Source of the DNA: Ruminococcus sp.
Lineage (GTDB): Bacteria > Bacillota > Clostridia > Oscillospirales > Acutalibacteraceae
DNA length: 46,044 nucleotides
NCBI GenBank assembly: GCA_024403825.1
Contig: JAKSRB010000007.1
Span: forward strand, 1-46,044
Direction of reading: 5' to 3'
Below, piece after piece: positions 35,101 to 42,620 of the stretch (position 1 is the first letter of the stretch; each line of letters begins with the position of its first letter). Made by a program: the position numbers and the translations under genes. The notes beneath the pieces are model-generated. The model did not search any database, had not been told where the DNA came from, and was given only the letters and a program-made list of their open reading frames with translations.

Positions 35101-36216
35101 TGAAATATGAGAATCAAGTTCAGACAATTTAATGTTATACTCGCTTAATGATTTCTCAAGTTCAGCAATCTGACCTTGATACCATTGGTATTCCTCGCTA
35201 CCCTCTTCAACCATACTCATTGCATCTTTTAATTGATTGTACATTTCTTGTATTTCTGATAGTTGAGATATGGATTTATTTAAAGTATCCTGTTGCTCCG
35301 TAAGCTCCTCATATGTCTTTTTCAACATAATTAAATCCTGATAAGATTTTTCAAGCGAAGACTTTTGAGTTTCAAGACTCATTTTCTGGTCGAGCAGCTG
35401 CATTTTTGCAGACAAAATCTGAACCATTCCATTATCTGCCTGTTTCTGAGCCTCAGAAAGCTGTTTTGCTACCTCTGCCTGCTGTTCTGTAAGGTCCTCC
35501 ATTGTGCTTGTTATAGTTGCAGAACCCTCTTCAGCAAGATTAATATTATTATTCAATTCATCCTTTGCATTCTGTAACTGATCCTCAGCATCTGCAAACT
35601 GTGAATCAAGTGCCGCAGAAATTTTTTTGTTAAGCTTATTTACTTTTTCCTGCGAAATAATTACATTTTCTTTTTCTGTAAGAATACCCTTGTTTGAGAT
35701 TGAGGCTACACCGTCTATTCCCTCCAACTGATTGAGCAGGGTATTTTCAACATATTCGGATATTTCGCTCTGATTCATACCCTCATAATCAACTGCCGCC
35801 ATACCTATTGGCAACATATTTGGATTAATTTTAAGCAGATATGGGGAGCCTACTCCGTCAGGCCAACGGTCAGATATTGTATCAAGGGCAGACCTTAAAT
35901 CTACGGTTGCTGTATTCATATCTGTTCCGTCCTCAAATTCTATCATCAACATGGAATAGTTTTCAGAAGAATTTGAAGTAATTGCTTTTACACCGTCTAT
36001 TGTTGCAATAGACTGCTCCAGAGGCTTTGTAACAGTTGATTCGACCGTTTCAGGTGTCTGACCAACATATGTTGTCATAATCATTGCATATGGAAGATCC
36101 ATATTAGGCAAAAGGTCAGGTGTCATTTTCATAAATGATACTATACCAAGTACAATGACGATAACAACGCACACAAAAACCGTCATAGGTTTTTTAACGC
36201 TGAATTTTGATAACAT
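32173..36216 (-). CDS. RND-family transporter with a ~300-residue coiled-coil insertion
   Basis: Large membrane transporter of the AcrB-like (HAE) RND superfamily, 1347 residues against about 1050 for AcrB. TM1 is near residues 10-30, then PDLLPNMDLPYAMIMTTYVG. The first extracytoplasmic loop contains about 300 residues (195-500) of almost pure heptad-like coiled coil rich in Gln, Glu, Leu and Ser. TM2-TM6 start near residue 649. TM4 has GLAIGVGMLVDNSVVVIENIYR, with one Asp of the AcrB DD pair kept and the other Asn. The second half repeats the layout, with MLCGIIVNNGIVLVDYINQLR in TM10. The cargo may be drugs, lipids or peptides. It is downstream of a TetR gene on the same strand. ATG with AAGGAG RBS. 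Confidence 0.92.
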   Translation of the reverse strand: MLSKFSVKKPMTVFVCVVIVIVLGIVSFMKMTPDLLPNMDLPYAMIMTTYVGQTPETVESTVTKPLEQSIATIDGVKAITSNSSENYSMLMIEFEDGTDMNTATVDLRSALDTISDRWPDGVGSPYLLKINPNMLPIGMAAVDYEGMNQSEISEYVENTLLNQLEGIDGVASISNKGILTEKENVIISQEKVNKLNKKISAALDSQFADAEDQLQNAKDELNNNINLAEEGSATITSTMEDLTEQQAEVAKQLSEAQKQADNGMVQILSAKMQLLDQKMSLETQKSSLEKSYQDLIMLKKTYEELTEQQDTLNKSISQLSEIQEMYNQLKDAMSMVEEGSEEYQWYQGQIAELEKSLSEYNIKLSELDSHISDLENALETVNSSLAKIESTLMEMQISYDSIDATLNTMSEGIAQLDMGNAQISETINGLDEQSVSVNDALATILQQQSGTDFQMSSAVTNLTSKQTELSSTLTQLESAKKEVQTQIDKLSDTKSDAKDKADMSNMVTVETISGILTAQNFSMPAGYVKDDLNNQYMIRVGDKIANEDEMRHLVLFDTGIDGIGVVKLDDVADVFIADNASETYAKINGQDGIVLSFSKQSDVATSTVCENINITFEKLSEENEGLHFTNLYNQGDYISIIVNSVLQNLLMGAVLAIIILFLFLRDIKPTVIVGFSIPISVVFAIVLMYFSGISLNMISLSGLAIGVGMLVDNSVVVIENIYRLRGLGYSPIRAAVNGAGQVAGAIAASTLTTICVFTPIVFVEGITRQLFVDMALTIAYSLLASLIVALTLVPAMSQGMLKKIREPKHKNKNGSKILNAYEKSLRTILKHKVVTIIVVIALLFGSVFGALAKGFSFMPEMSSTEIEIDVTLDKNATFEETVDVANQVNEVLNKYEEFDTVGVMVGSTSSLMGMSIGGASNDAGSVMAYCVLNEKYTKDGKDITKRLESDLENVDGEVTVGGGSSSSMSMMLGEQSIQINLNGNDLENLQSTAEDMAKQLESVEGIATVDNGVGATSPEIKVTVNKQKAIEKGLTVAQVFQQIASAVSTETTSTTLTNDNGDSIDVVIIKDESSKVLYDKVGEIKISYTNKEGETKKISLSSIADISNSETMNVISRSDQKRYLIITGILKDGYILTNVANEVKELFDNYELPKDCSIEYSGSDETTMEAVGQLMLMMLLGVILIYLIMVAQFQSLKSPFIIMFTIPLAFTGGFLALIITGFDVSVIALIGFIMLCGIIVNNGIVLVDYINQLRIAGTTRIEAIVEAGKTRMRPILITALTTILGLSVMALGIGTGAEMMQPLAIVCIGGLVYATFMTLFIIPVIYDIFNKKEPRKVSEYDLEAIDE

Positions 36217-36333
36217 AACATTCTCCTTTATAATTGCTTACAGAACTGTTTCGGATAATAATATGTTTAAGACAGACAAAACAAATAACATTTTTAAAAT
36301 TAATATTTTGTTTATTCAGTCTTTGTCCTAAAC

Positions 36334-36963
36334 TTATTTTTGCGTAGAACTCTCCACAACAGCACCATTTTTAATTATTTCAAATTTTCTCAACAGATTT
36401 TTCAGTACAAGCTGGTCATCCTCGCCCATCACAAAGACATTGAAAACTGCATTTTTCAAAAGCTGAGAAAGAATAAGCGAAAGATTTTTTACATCCTCAT
36501 CATCTTTAAAACGCAAATTATCCCTGTTGAACTTATTTGTCATATCCTCAATTTCTGCAAATCCCTTGAAACGATTTAAGATAAAATCAGAAATCAAATC
36601 ATCATTTGCCTTTAAATTTTTAAAAAGATTTTTTAATACACTTTTGGTTTTTGTATCATTACCCATATTAGTAATAATCTTAAAAAGCTCGATATATGTA
36701 TAAAAAACATCACCACCAGATGCTTCGATAACCGAATTGATTTTTTCTATCGAAATTCCTATTATAAATTTGGTAATAACCTCAATCAAATCAACCTTAT
36801 CATCAAAATACTGATAAAAGCTTCCCCTTGAAATATCGGCAGTTTTGATTATACGATTTATGCTGACCTTTTCAGTTGACGAGCTTGCAAACTCCATCAT
36901 TACTGCATCAATAATTCTATTGCGTTTTTCCTCAGGCAGATTATAAAAGGTACTTTTAATCAA
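36334..36963 (-). CDS. TetR-family transcriptional regulator
   Basis: About 209-residue regulator with an N-terminal HTH: LPEEKRNRIIDAVMMEFA, VSINRIIKTADISRGSFYQYFDDKVDLIEV (recognition helix and the usual FYxYFxxK signature), and a helical ligand-binding C-terminal domain. The frame reaches an ATG at 36993, but that start would have no RBS and would sit only about 17 bases from the predicted transcription start. The TTG at 36963, with AAAGGAG nine bases upstream, is preferred. It is co-directional with and 117 bases upstream of the RND transporter, so it most likely regulates itself and the transporter through the palindromes at 36988-37018. Confidence 0.88.
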   Translation of the reverse strand: MIKSTFYNLPEEKRNRIIDAVMMEFASSSTEKVSINRIIKTADISRGSFYQYFDDKVDLIEVITKFIIGISIEKINSVIEASGGDVFYTYIELFKIITNMGNDTKTKSVLKNLFKNLKANDDLISDFILNRFKGFAEIEDMTNKFNRDNLRFKDDEDVKNLSLILSQLLKNAVFNVFVMGEDDQLVLKNLLRKFEIIKNGAVVESSTQK

Positions 36964-36987
36964 TAATCGACACTCCTTTCGCAAAAA

Positions 36988-37018
36988 TGACAAACTGTCA
37001 TATGACTATCTGTCATAT
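36988..37018. promoter_or_regulatory. Tandem palindromic operator of the tetR-RND operon
   Basis: Two overlapping inverted repeats: TGACAaacTGTCA (36988-37000) and ATATGACtatctGTCATAT (37000-37018). They share the TGTCATATGAC junction, overlap the -10 and cover the predicted transcription start, as expected for TetR autorepression. Confidence 0.75.
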
Positions 37019-37045
37019 TATAGCATTGTGAATATTTAGTGTCAA
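37017..37045 (-). promoter_or_regulatory. Consensus promoter of the tetR-RND operon
   Basis: On the minus strand TTGACA (37040-37045) and TATAAT (37017-37022) are 17 bases apart, with TGC before the -10. Such a perfect promoter makes sense under tight repression. Confidence 0.85.
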
Positions 37046-37089
37046 TAAAAGTATATAAACTGTAATTATTATGTTATTTTTTATAAATC

Positions 37090-37127
37090 AAAAAACTGTA
37101 TCAGATTTTACACTCCGATACAGTTTT
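37090..37127 (-). terminator. Terminator after asnB
   Basis: A perfect 11-base-pair stem (37092-37102 with 37117-37127) is followed by TTTTTTGATTT on the minus strand. Confidence 0.8.
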
Positions 37128-37137
37128 CATTTATTAT

Positions 37138-39450
37138 TTAATTTTCATCGTCTGATAATGGTTTGTCATAAAGATTATTGTCATCAGGATTTGAAATATT
37201 TACATACTGCTCAGGCTTTGGTGCTTCTTCTTTTTTCTCCTCAGGTTCATCATTTTCTATTATGACAGATTCGTTTTCATCATAATATGTTTCTGTTTCC
37301 TTAACTACCTTATCAATAGTTTTTTCCATACTATTGTCAGCGTTTTTTTCAACAGAATTGTCCTTTGATGAGCTTACCGCCCTTACAAGTGAATTTTCTG
37401 CATCCTTTAGCTCTGCATCATCTTCAATTATATGTGTATTCGCTTTATACTCAGGAGAAGACTTATCTACTCCAAAATTCGGAGCATCATAATCTTCAAC
37501 TGTATTTTCAGCAGCCTCCATTATCACATCGCCAACTGCATCTATTTCAGCCTGACGCTTTGCCTCAGCCTTTGCCTTTAACTCATCAAGATGATTTTCT
37601 GGCTTTTTTACCTTGTTTGAATTATCGCTGAAATATATTTCATACCATACAAGGAATACATAAACTGTCCATACTCTACGGCTGTTATCCTCTTTACCGC
37701 TGAAATGCTCATCAAGCCAACCTACCAAAGCATCTGTATTAAAGAATTTCTCTGCTGTTTCGCTCTTGAACTTCTTCTTTACAACATCATAATATTTTGC
37801 ATCACGCAGCCATACACGAGTTGGTACTGGGAAACCAAGCTTTTCCTTTTCTGCTGTAGCCTCAGGCATATGACGGACTGCCGCCTTACGCATTGCATAT
37901 TTTGTATTGTGCTTATTGCAACGCAAATGAGTTGGAAGTGTAGATGCAACCTTGAATACTTCCTTATCGAGGAATGGTACTCTCAACTCAAGAGAGTTTG
38001 CCATACTCATACGGTCAGCCTTTAGGAGAATATCGCCAACCATCCACATATTTATATCAAGATACTGCATTTTTGTCACATCGTCATACTTACGGCAACG
38101 ATAGTAATATTTTCTTACTAAATCCTGTGGTCTTGTGGCTATTGAAGGGTCCTTCAGAATTGAGCGTTTTTCCTTGAGGTCATACATAAATGCATTACCA
38201 ATATAACGCTCCTCAAGTGGGTCACAAGCTCTGATAAGATAATCTCTTCCCTTAATATCAGGTAATTTTTTACATACCGCACGAATTGCCTTACGAATAC
38301 AATGCGGAACTATAGTCTGATAAATTTTGAAAACTCTTGGGTCATTGTAGCAGGTATAACCGCCAAATAATTCATCAGCACCCTCACCAGATAAAACAAC
38401 CTTAACATACTGGCTTGCAAGCCTTGATACAAAGTAAAGTGCAATACAGGATGGGTCTGCGAGAGGCTGGTCCATATGATACTGAACTGTAGGAACAGCA
38501 TCCCAAAATTCTTCACTTGAAATAAGATGGGTATGATGTTCAACACCAATTTCCTTACTGAGATTTTCAGCCCAGCTGATTTCATTATATTTCTTGCCAA
38601 AATCAAAGCCTACTGTAAATGTTTTCTGGTCAGCAAAGTATGTTGAAACATAGCTTGAATCAACACCGCTTGAAAGGAAACAGCCAACCTCCACATCAGC
38701 AATTTTATGTGCATTAACTGAGTTTTCAAAAACCTTTTCGATTGCATCAACGGCTTCTTCTTCGGTCATATCTTCATTTGGAATAAAGCGAGGCTCAAAG
38801 TATCTTACTGTTTCAACCTCACCGTCACGATACCAAAGATAATTACCAGGCATAAGACAATATACATCCTCAAAGAATGTTTCAGGAGGAGCAGCATACT
38901 GGAATGAAAGGTAAGAATCAAGAGCTTTTTTATTAAAACGCTTAACGAATTTCGGATGTTCAAGAATACTCTTAATTTCGCTTGCATAAACAAAATTGTT
39001 GCCAATAGTTGTATAATGCATAGGCTTGATACCAAAAAAGTCACGAGCAATAAAAAGTGAATGGTCTATTGTATTATAAATCGCAAATCCAAACATACCT
39101 CTGAGCTTAGGCAATAAATCCTCCTGCCACTCCTCAAAGCCATGAATAAGTACCTCACTATCGGTATCAGTATAAAATCTGTGGCCCTTACTCATCAGGA
39201 TTTTTCTTAATTCCTGATAGTTATAAATTTCGCCATTAAAGGTAAGGACAAGTGTTTTATCCTCATTATAAATAGGCTGATGACCTGCATCAAGGTCAAT
39301 AATTGAAAGACGGCGAAAACCCATAGTAATTACGTCATCACTGAAAAATCCGTCTGAATCCGGACCTCTGTGAGTAATAGCCTCAGTCATATTTCTGATT
39401 ACGGAATCTTTGTTGTTAAGCTGTCCAACAAATCCACAAATACCGCACAT
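37138..39450 (-). CDS. asnB: Asparagine synthase (glutamine-hydrolysing) with long acidic C-terminal tail
   Basis: Makes asparagine from aspartate, glutamine and ATP. MCGICGFVG exposes the catalytic Cys at the N-terminus after Met removal. The glutaminase domain contains THRGPDSDG, LTFNGEIYNYQEL and SEVLIHGFEEW. The synthetase domain has FLSSGVDSSYV (PPi loop, about residues 257-267), VVLSGEGADELFGGY and RVPFLDKEVF. The conserved part ends near residue 610 (VWYEIYFSD). About 160 further residues (610-770) form a charged, low-complexity tail rich in Glu, Asp, Lys and Asn, with no fold apparent. Usual AsnB proteins end near 510-640. ATG with AAAGGAG RBS and its own promoter; single-gene unit. 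Confidence 0.95.
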   Translation of the reverse strand: MCGICGFVGQLNNKDSVIRNMTEAITHRGPDSDGFFSDDVITMGFRRLSIIDLDAGHQPIYNEDKTLVLTFNGEIYNYQELRKILMSKGHRFYTDTDSEVLIHGFEEWQEDLLPKLRGMFGFAIYNTIDHSLFIARDFFGIKPMHYTTIGNNFVYASEIKSILEHPKFVKRFNKKALDSYLSFQYAAPPETFFEDVYCLMPGNYLWYRDGEVETVRYFEPRFIPNEDMTEEEAVDAIEKVFENSVNAHKIADVEVGCFLSSGVDSSYVSTYFADQKTFTVGFDFGKKYNEISWAENLSKEIGVEHHTHLISSEEFWDAVPTVQYHMDQPLADPSCIALYFVSRLASQYVKVVLSGEGADELFGGYTCYNDPRVFKIYQTIVPHCIRKAIRAVCKKLPDIKGRDYLIRACDPLEERYIGNAFMYDLKEKRSILKDPSIATRPQDLVRKYYYRCRKYDDVTKMQYLDINMWMVGDILLKADRMSMANSLELRVPFLDKEVFKVASTLPTHLRCNKHNTKYAMRKAAVRHMPEATAEKEKLGFPVPTRVWLRDAKYYDVVKKKFKSETAEKFFNTDALVGWLDEHFSGKEDNSRRVWTVYVFLVWYEIYFSDNSNKVKKPENHLDELKAKAEAKRQAEIDAVGDVIMEAAENTVEDYDAPNFGVDKSSPEYKANTHIIEDDAELKDAENSLVRAVSSSKDNSVEKNADNSMEKTIDKVVKETETYYDENESVIIENDEPEEKKEEAPKPEQYVNISNPDDNNLYDKPLSDDEN

Positions 39451-39503
39451 ATATGCAAACTCCTTTCAAAGCTGAGTTGGAATTATTAAACTTATATTTA
39501 TAT

Positions 39504-39532
39504 ATTCTACCATAACTGGATTTTAAATTCAA
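39504..39532 (-). promoter_or_regulatory. Promoter of asnB
   Basis: On the minus strand TTGAAT (39527-39532) and TAGAAT (39504-39509) are 17 bases apart, with TGG before the -10. An 8-base inverted repeat TCAAAAGA/TCTTTTGA lies just upstream (about 39551-39591) and might be an operator. Confidence 0.65.
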
Positions 39533-39672
39533 CACTCATAAAAGCATATTTCAAAAGAAGTGGTATATTTTGTAAAAGTGGAATATCTTTTGATAATAAC
39601 AAGCATTTTTTTGTTTTAATCGCTGTTTAATACTTTTAACAAGCCAGAATTTCAAGAAATATTAATGAAAAT

Positions 39673-40644
39673 TTATTTAAAAATCTTTCCTAAATAATTA
39701 TAGTAGCCCAATCTCCAGAAATCACCGTCATGTTCATAACCTTTAACCAAATCAGTCTGATTTTTTATACCGTTTAATGTTAGAACCTCGCCATAGTACA
39801 AGGTTGTTTCAACATTCCAAGGGTCTTCATCTCCAACAGTAAGATATAAATAATACGGCTCATTTCCATCTGTAATTTCAAAATCATCCATTACAGGCCA
39901 ATTCCAATAAGTGTCCTTATAAAATTCTGTTGGAATTACACCAGGGTCTGGAGCAAAGCTTGCAATATATCCTATAACATCCTGATGTATAAATCCTGTT
40001 GCCAGACTTTCACTCGCACCCTGTGAAACACCTGCAATGGCGGTATTTTCTCTGCCTGTTTTAATCGGATATGTGTTTTCAATAAACGGCATCAGGTCAT
40101 TTCTTATATCATAAATAACCTTGTCATAGCATAACCTTAATTCTTCTTCTGTTTTTGATTCCTTGTCAGCCAGCTTGTCTGTGTACATATCTACTGAAAC
40201 AATTATCATAGGAACAGTAAGATTATCTTTAAGCATATTTCCATACAAAATCTGTAAATAGGAGTCCTGATGAATCTGTCCTGTATAATCACCGCCCCAA
40301 CCATGAATGGCGTACATAACAGGATATTTTTCATTTTTATCATAATTTGCTGGCAGCAAAACATTGCACATTTTATAATCCTGTGCCGTTTCGGAATAAT
40401 ACTTTACATCTTCATCAATAGTTCCATAATCAACATTATTATGCTTATCAATATATTTTTTAGGAACAGAGGTCACATTCTCTATTAAATATGGGTCAAA
40501 AGCTTCTTTATCTGTTGTATCATCCGCAGTCTGATTTACTGCACTATCATTAGTAGCAACAGGCTTATCATCTGATTTCTGACATCCGGAAATTGTTGTC
40601 AACAGTGATAAAGCACACAAAACTGCAATTACTATTTTTTTCAT
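39673..40644 (-). CDS. Esterase lipoprotein (alpha/beta hydrolase, esterase D/feruloyl-esterase type)
   Basis: Membrane-anchored extracellular esterase of about 323 residues. MKKIVIAVLCALSLLTTISGC is a lipoprotein signal with a lipobox ending ISGC. A Thr/Asp-rich spacer leads into an alpha/beta hydrolase of the putative-esterase (CE1-like) family: YPVMYAIHGWGGDYTG (oxyanion region), IAGVSQGASESLATG (nucleophile Ser in GxSxG) and a C-terminal KGYEHDGDFW with the likely catalytic His. The substrate could be feruloyl or acetyl esters on plant polysaccharides, but this is not proven. The frame extends to 40743, but the promoter (40697-40725) lies inside that extension, so the ATG at 40644 is chosen (GGAG ten bases upstream). 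Confidence 0.87.
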   Translation of the reverse strand: MKKIVIAVLCALSLLTTISGCQKSDDKPVATNDSAVNQTADDTTDKEAFDPYLIENVTSVPKKYIDKHNNVDYGTIDEDVKYYSETAQDYKMCNVLLPANYDKNEKYPVMYAIHGWGGDYTGQIHQDSYLQILYGNMLKDNLTVPMIIVSVDMYTDKLADKESKTEEELRLCYDKVIYDIRNDLMPFIENTYPIKTGRENTAIAGVSQGASESLATGFIHQDVIGYIASFAPDPGVIPTEFYKDTYWNWPVMDDFEITDGNEPYYLYLTVGDEDPWNVETTLYYGEVLTLNGIKNQTDLVKGYEHDGDFWRLGYYNYLGKIFK

Positions 40645-40696
40645 CACATTCACACTCCATTTCAGTACATATGACTTATCATATTGTTTCATAATA

Positions 40697-40725
40697 ATTA
40701 TAACAAACGAACCAATAAATTGCAA
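40697..40725 (-). promoter_or_regulatory. Promoter of the esterase lipoprotein gene
   Basis: On the minus strand TTGCAA (40720-40725) and TATAAT (40697-40702) are 17 bases apart, with TGT before the -10. Confidence 0.75.
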
Positions 40726-40736
40726 ACATAATATTA

Positions 40737-40765
40737 TTGACAAAGATTTTACTGCGTGATAAAAT
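40737..40765 (+). promoter_or_regulatory. Promoter of the zinc-ribbon/isochorismatase/rdgB operon
   Basis: TTGACA (40737-40742) and TAAAAT (40760-40765) are 17 bases apart, with TGA before the -10. Its -35 lies only 11 bases from the -35 of the divergent esterase promoter. Confidence 0.75.
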
Positions 40766-40826
40766 TTTCATAAAGAAAAAACTAATAAATGAATTTTTTA
40801 TATTTGTAAAAAAGGAGATTTTTAAT

Positions 40827-40985
40827 ATGTCTAAAGATTTTAAGCTTTGTCCTCTATGCGAAAGCCCTATGATGAATGTACAGGACGATAAAAACAATGG
40901 CGAACCTTATTTTGAATGTTCAAACTGTGGATTGAGATTTCAGATTGAAGGTTTTGATGAAAAGCCAGTTGAAATCAAGGAATAA
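40827..40985 (+). CDS. Small zinc-ribbon protein
   Basis: 52-residue protein with two cysteine pairs, LCPLCESPM (about residues 7-15) and FECSNCGLRF (about residues 30-39), a classic zinc ribbon. The rest is short and acidic. The frame extends upstream to 40737, but that would start inside the promoter; the ATG at 40827 with AAAGGAG RBS is correct. It is the first gene of a tight operon, with the next ATG four bases after its stop. The function is unknown; such proteins are often nucleic-acid- or ribosome-associated. Confidence 0.75.
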   Translation: MSKDFKLCPLCESPMMNVQDDKNNGEPYFECSNCGLRFQIEGFDEKPVEIKE

Positions 40986-40988
40986 ACT

Positions 40989-41507
40989 ATGAAATGCTTA
41001 ATTGTTGTTGATTATCAGGTTGACTTTGTTACAGGTACGCTCGGATTTAAAAAGGCAGAATTGCTTGATGAGATAATATGTAAAAAAATCGAGGAGTACC
41101 GCAAAAATAACGGTGAAGTAATATTTACATTCGACACACATACGGAAGACTATTTGCAATCTTATGAGGGCAAAAATCTGCCTGTGCCACATTGTATTGA
41201 GAGTACAGAAGGACATTCGCTATATGGCAAGGTTGCAGAATTAATTAGGGTTAATGACAAATGCTTTTATAAAAAAACATTTGGTTCAGTAGAGCTTTTG
41301 GACTACCTCAGAACCAGAGAATATGAAAGCATTGAGCTTTGCGGAGTTGTATCAAATATTTGTGTAATTTCAAATGCTGTACTTGCAAAAGCCGTTCAAA
41401 CTGAAACAGATATAATAGTTGACAGCTGTGCTGTTGCCTCAAATGATGATACATTAAATCGTTATGCCCTTGAGGTTATGAAAGGAATGCAGATAAAAGT
41501 CATATGA
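40989..41507 (+). CDS. Isochorismatase-family cysteine hydrolase (nicotinamidase-like)
   Basis: 172-residue cytosolic hydrolase. The three catalytic positions of the family are visible: Asp in VVDYQVDFVTG (about residues 6-16), Lys in CFYKKTFGS (about residue 93), and Cys in CGVVSNICVISNA (about residues 118-130, with the cis-peptide VVSNICV). DTHTEDYLQSYEG resembles the metal-binding loop of nicotinamidases (D-x-H), so salvage of nicotinamide to nicotinate for NAD is a fair guess. It overlaps the next gene by four bases (ATGA type), showing translational coupling. Confidence 0.85.
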   Translation: MKCLIVVDYQVDFVTGTLGFKKAELLDEIICKKIEEYRKNNGEVIFTFDTHTEDYLQSYEGKNLPVPHCIESTEGHSLYGKVAELIRVNDKCFYKKTFGSVELLDYLRTREYESIELCGVVSNICVISNAVLAKAVQTETDIIVDSCAVASNDDTLNRYALEVMKGMQIKVI

Positions 41508-42121
41508 TAAAAATAATTTATGGTACAGGAAATCAGGCAAAAGTCAATGCAATGAAAAACAGATTAACTCCGCTTGGCATTGATGTTATAGGATTAAAGC
41601 AATTAAATGCCGATATTCCAAATATTATTGAAGATGGAACATCACCCCTACAGAATGCCTGTAAGAAAGCAGTTGAATATTATAAAGTATTTAAAACACC
41701 GATATTTTCCTGCGATTCAGGTTTATACTTTGATACTCTTCCTGACGAGCTTCAACCAAAAGTAAATGTCCGCACAATAAACGGAAAGTACTGTACAGAT
41801 GATGAAATGATTGAATATTATTCCAAGCTTGCTGAAAAATACGGAGATATTACAGCACGATACAAAAATGCAATTTGCCTGATTATTGACAATAATCACA
41901 TATATAGTGCAATGGACAGCACTATGGAAAGCGAGCCTTTTATATTAACATCAAAGCCACACCAAATCAGAAAAAACGGTTTCCCTCTTGACAGTCTGTC
42001 AAAGCATATAGCAAGTGGCAAATATTACTATGATTTAGATAAAAATGAGCTTGACAAGGTAGCTGTTGAAGATGGCTTTCTTGAATTTTTCAAAAAGCAT
42101 CTCAATGAGCTTAAAAGCTAA
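41504..42121 (+). CDS. RdgB/HAM1-type non-canonical NTP pyrophosphatase
   Basis: 205-residue enzyme of the ITPase/HAM1 family, which hydrolyses ITP, dITP and XTP to monophosphates to keep damaged purines out of nucleic acids. The N-terminus YGTGNQAKVNAMKNRL is the nucleotide-binding signature. EDGTSPLQNACKKAVEYY and FSCDSGLYFDTLP hold the metal-binding residues. The segment ITARYKNAICLII and the basic loop before the C-terminus (DSLSKHIASGKYY) fit less well than usual, so it may be a divergent subgroup. It overlaps the isochorismatase-like gene by four bases and is followed by a strong terminator. Confidence 0.85.
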   Translation: MIKIIYGTGNQAKVNAMKNRLTPLGIDVIGLKQLNADIPNIIEDGTSPLQNACKKAVEYYKVFKTPIFSCDSGLYFDTLPDELQPKVNVRTINGKYCTDDEMIEYYSKLAEKYGDITARYKNAICLIIDNNHIYSAMDSTMESEPFILTSKPHQIRKNGFPLDSLSKHIASGKYYYDLDKNELDKVAVEDGFLEFFKKHLNELKS

Positions 42122-42134
42122 TAACATTAAATCT

Positions 42135-42172
42135 AAAAAACTCGGCAGAGAACATTTCTGCCGAGTTTTTTC
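42135..42172. terminator. Terminator after the rdgB-like gene (bidirectional shape)
   Basis: A-run, 9-base-pair GC-rich stem CTCGGCAGA/TCTGCCGAG and T-run: it works for the plus-strand operon and could also act in the other direction. Confidence 0.9.
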
Positions 42173-42190
42173 ATTTATACTCTTTAATAC

Positions 42191-42222
42191 AAAAAGGCTG
42201 CCCGCACTTTACGGACAGCCTT
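42191..42222 (-). terminator. Terminator of the ribosomal protein operon after rplQ
   Basis: An 11-base-pair stem (42194-42204 with 42212-42222, one mismatch or wobble) with TTTTTG following on the minus strand. Confidence 0.85.
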
Positions 42223-42242
42223 ACAAAATCTATTTATACAAA

Positions 42243-42593
42243 TCAGATAAGCTCGATAACAGCCATTTCTGCACCGTCACCACGACGAGGACCAATCTTA
42301 GTTACACGAGTATAACCGCCATTTCTGTCGCTGTACTTTGGAGCAATTTCCTTAAAGAGCTTTGTAACAACATCTTCAATAGTAACAAAAGCTAAAACCT
42401 GTCTTCTGTTGTGAAGTGTGTCATTCTTTGCTATTGTAATCATCTTCTCAGCCATAGCCTGAACTTCCTTGGCACGAGTAAGAGTTGTTTCGATTTTGCC
42501 GTTTTCGAGAAGGAATGTAACCATTGCACGGAGCATTGCAATTCTCTGAGCAGTAGTTCTTCCTAATTTTCTTGTACCTGGCATTTTATTCAC
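42243..42593 (-). CDS. rplQ: 50S ribosomal protein L17
   Basis: 116-residue large-subunit protein near the peptide exit tunnel. [46 protein letters not shown] is the standard N-terminal half. The C-terminus has [25 protein letters not shown]. It is the last gene of the operon, directly after rpoA, as in most bacteria, and is followed by a terminator. Start ATG with an AAGGAG RBS. Confidence 0.98.
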   Translation of the reverse strand: MNKMPGTRKLGRTTAQRIAMLRAMVTFLLENGKIETTLTRAKEVQAMAEKMITIAKNDTLHNRRQVLAFVTIEDVVTKLFKEIAPKYSDRNGGYTRVTKIGPRRGDGAEMAVIELI

Positions 42594-42620
42594 TCCTTTA
42601 CCGTTGGGTTTAAAAAGGGT

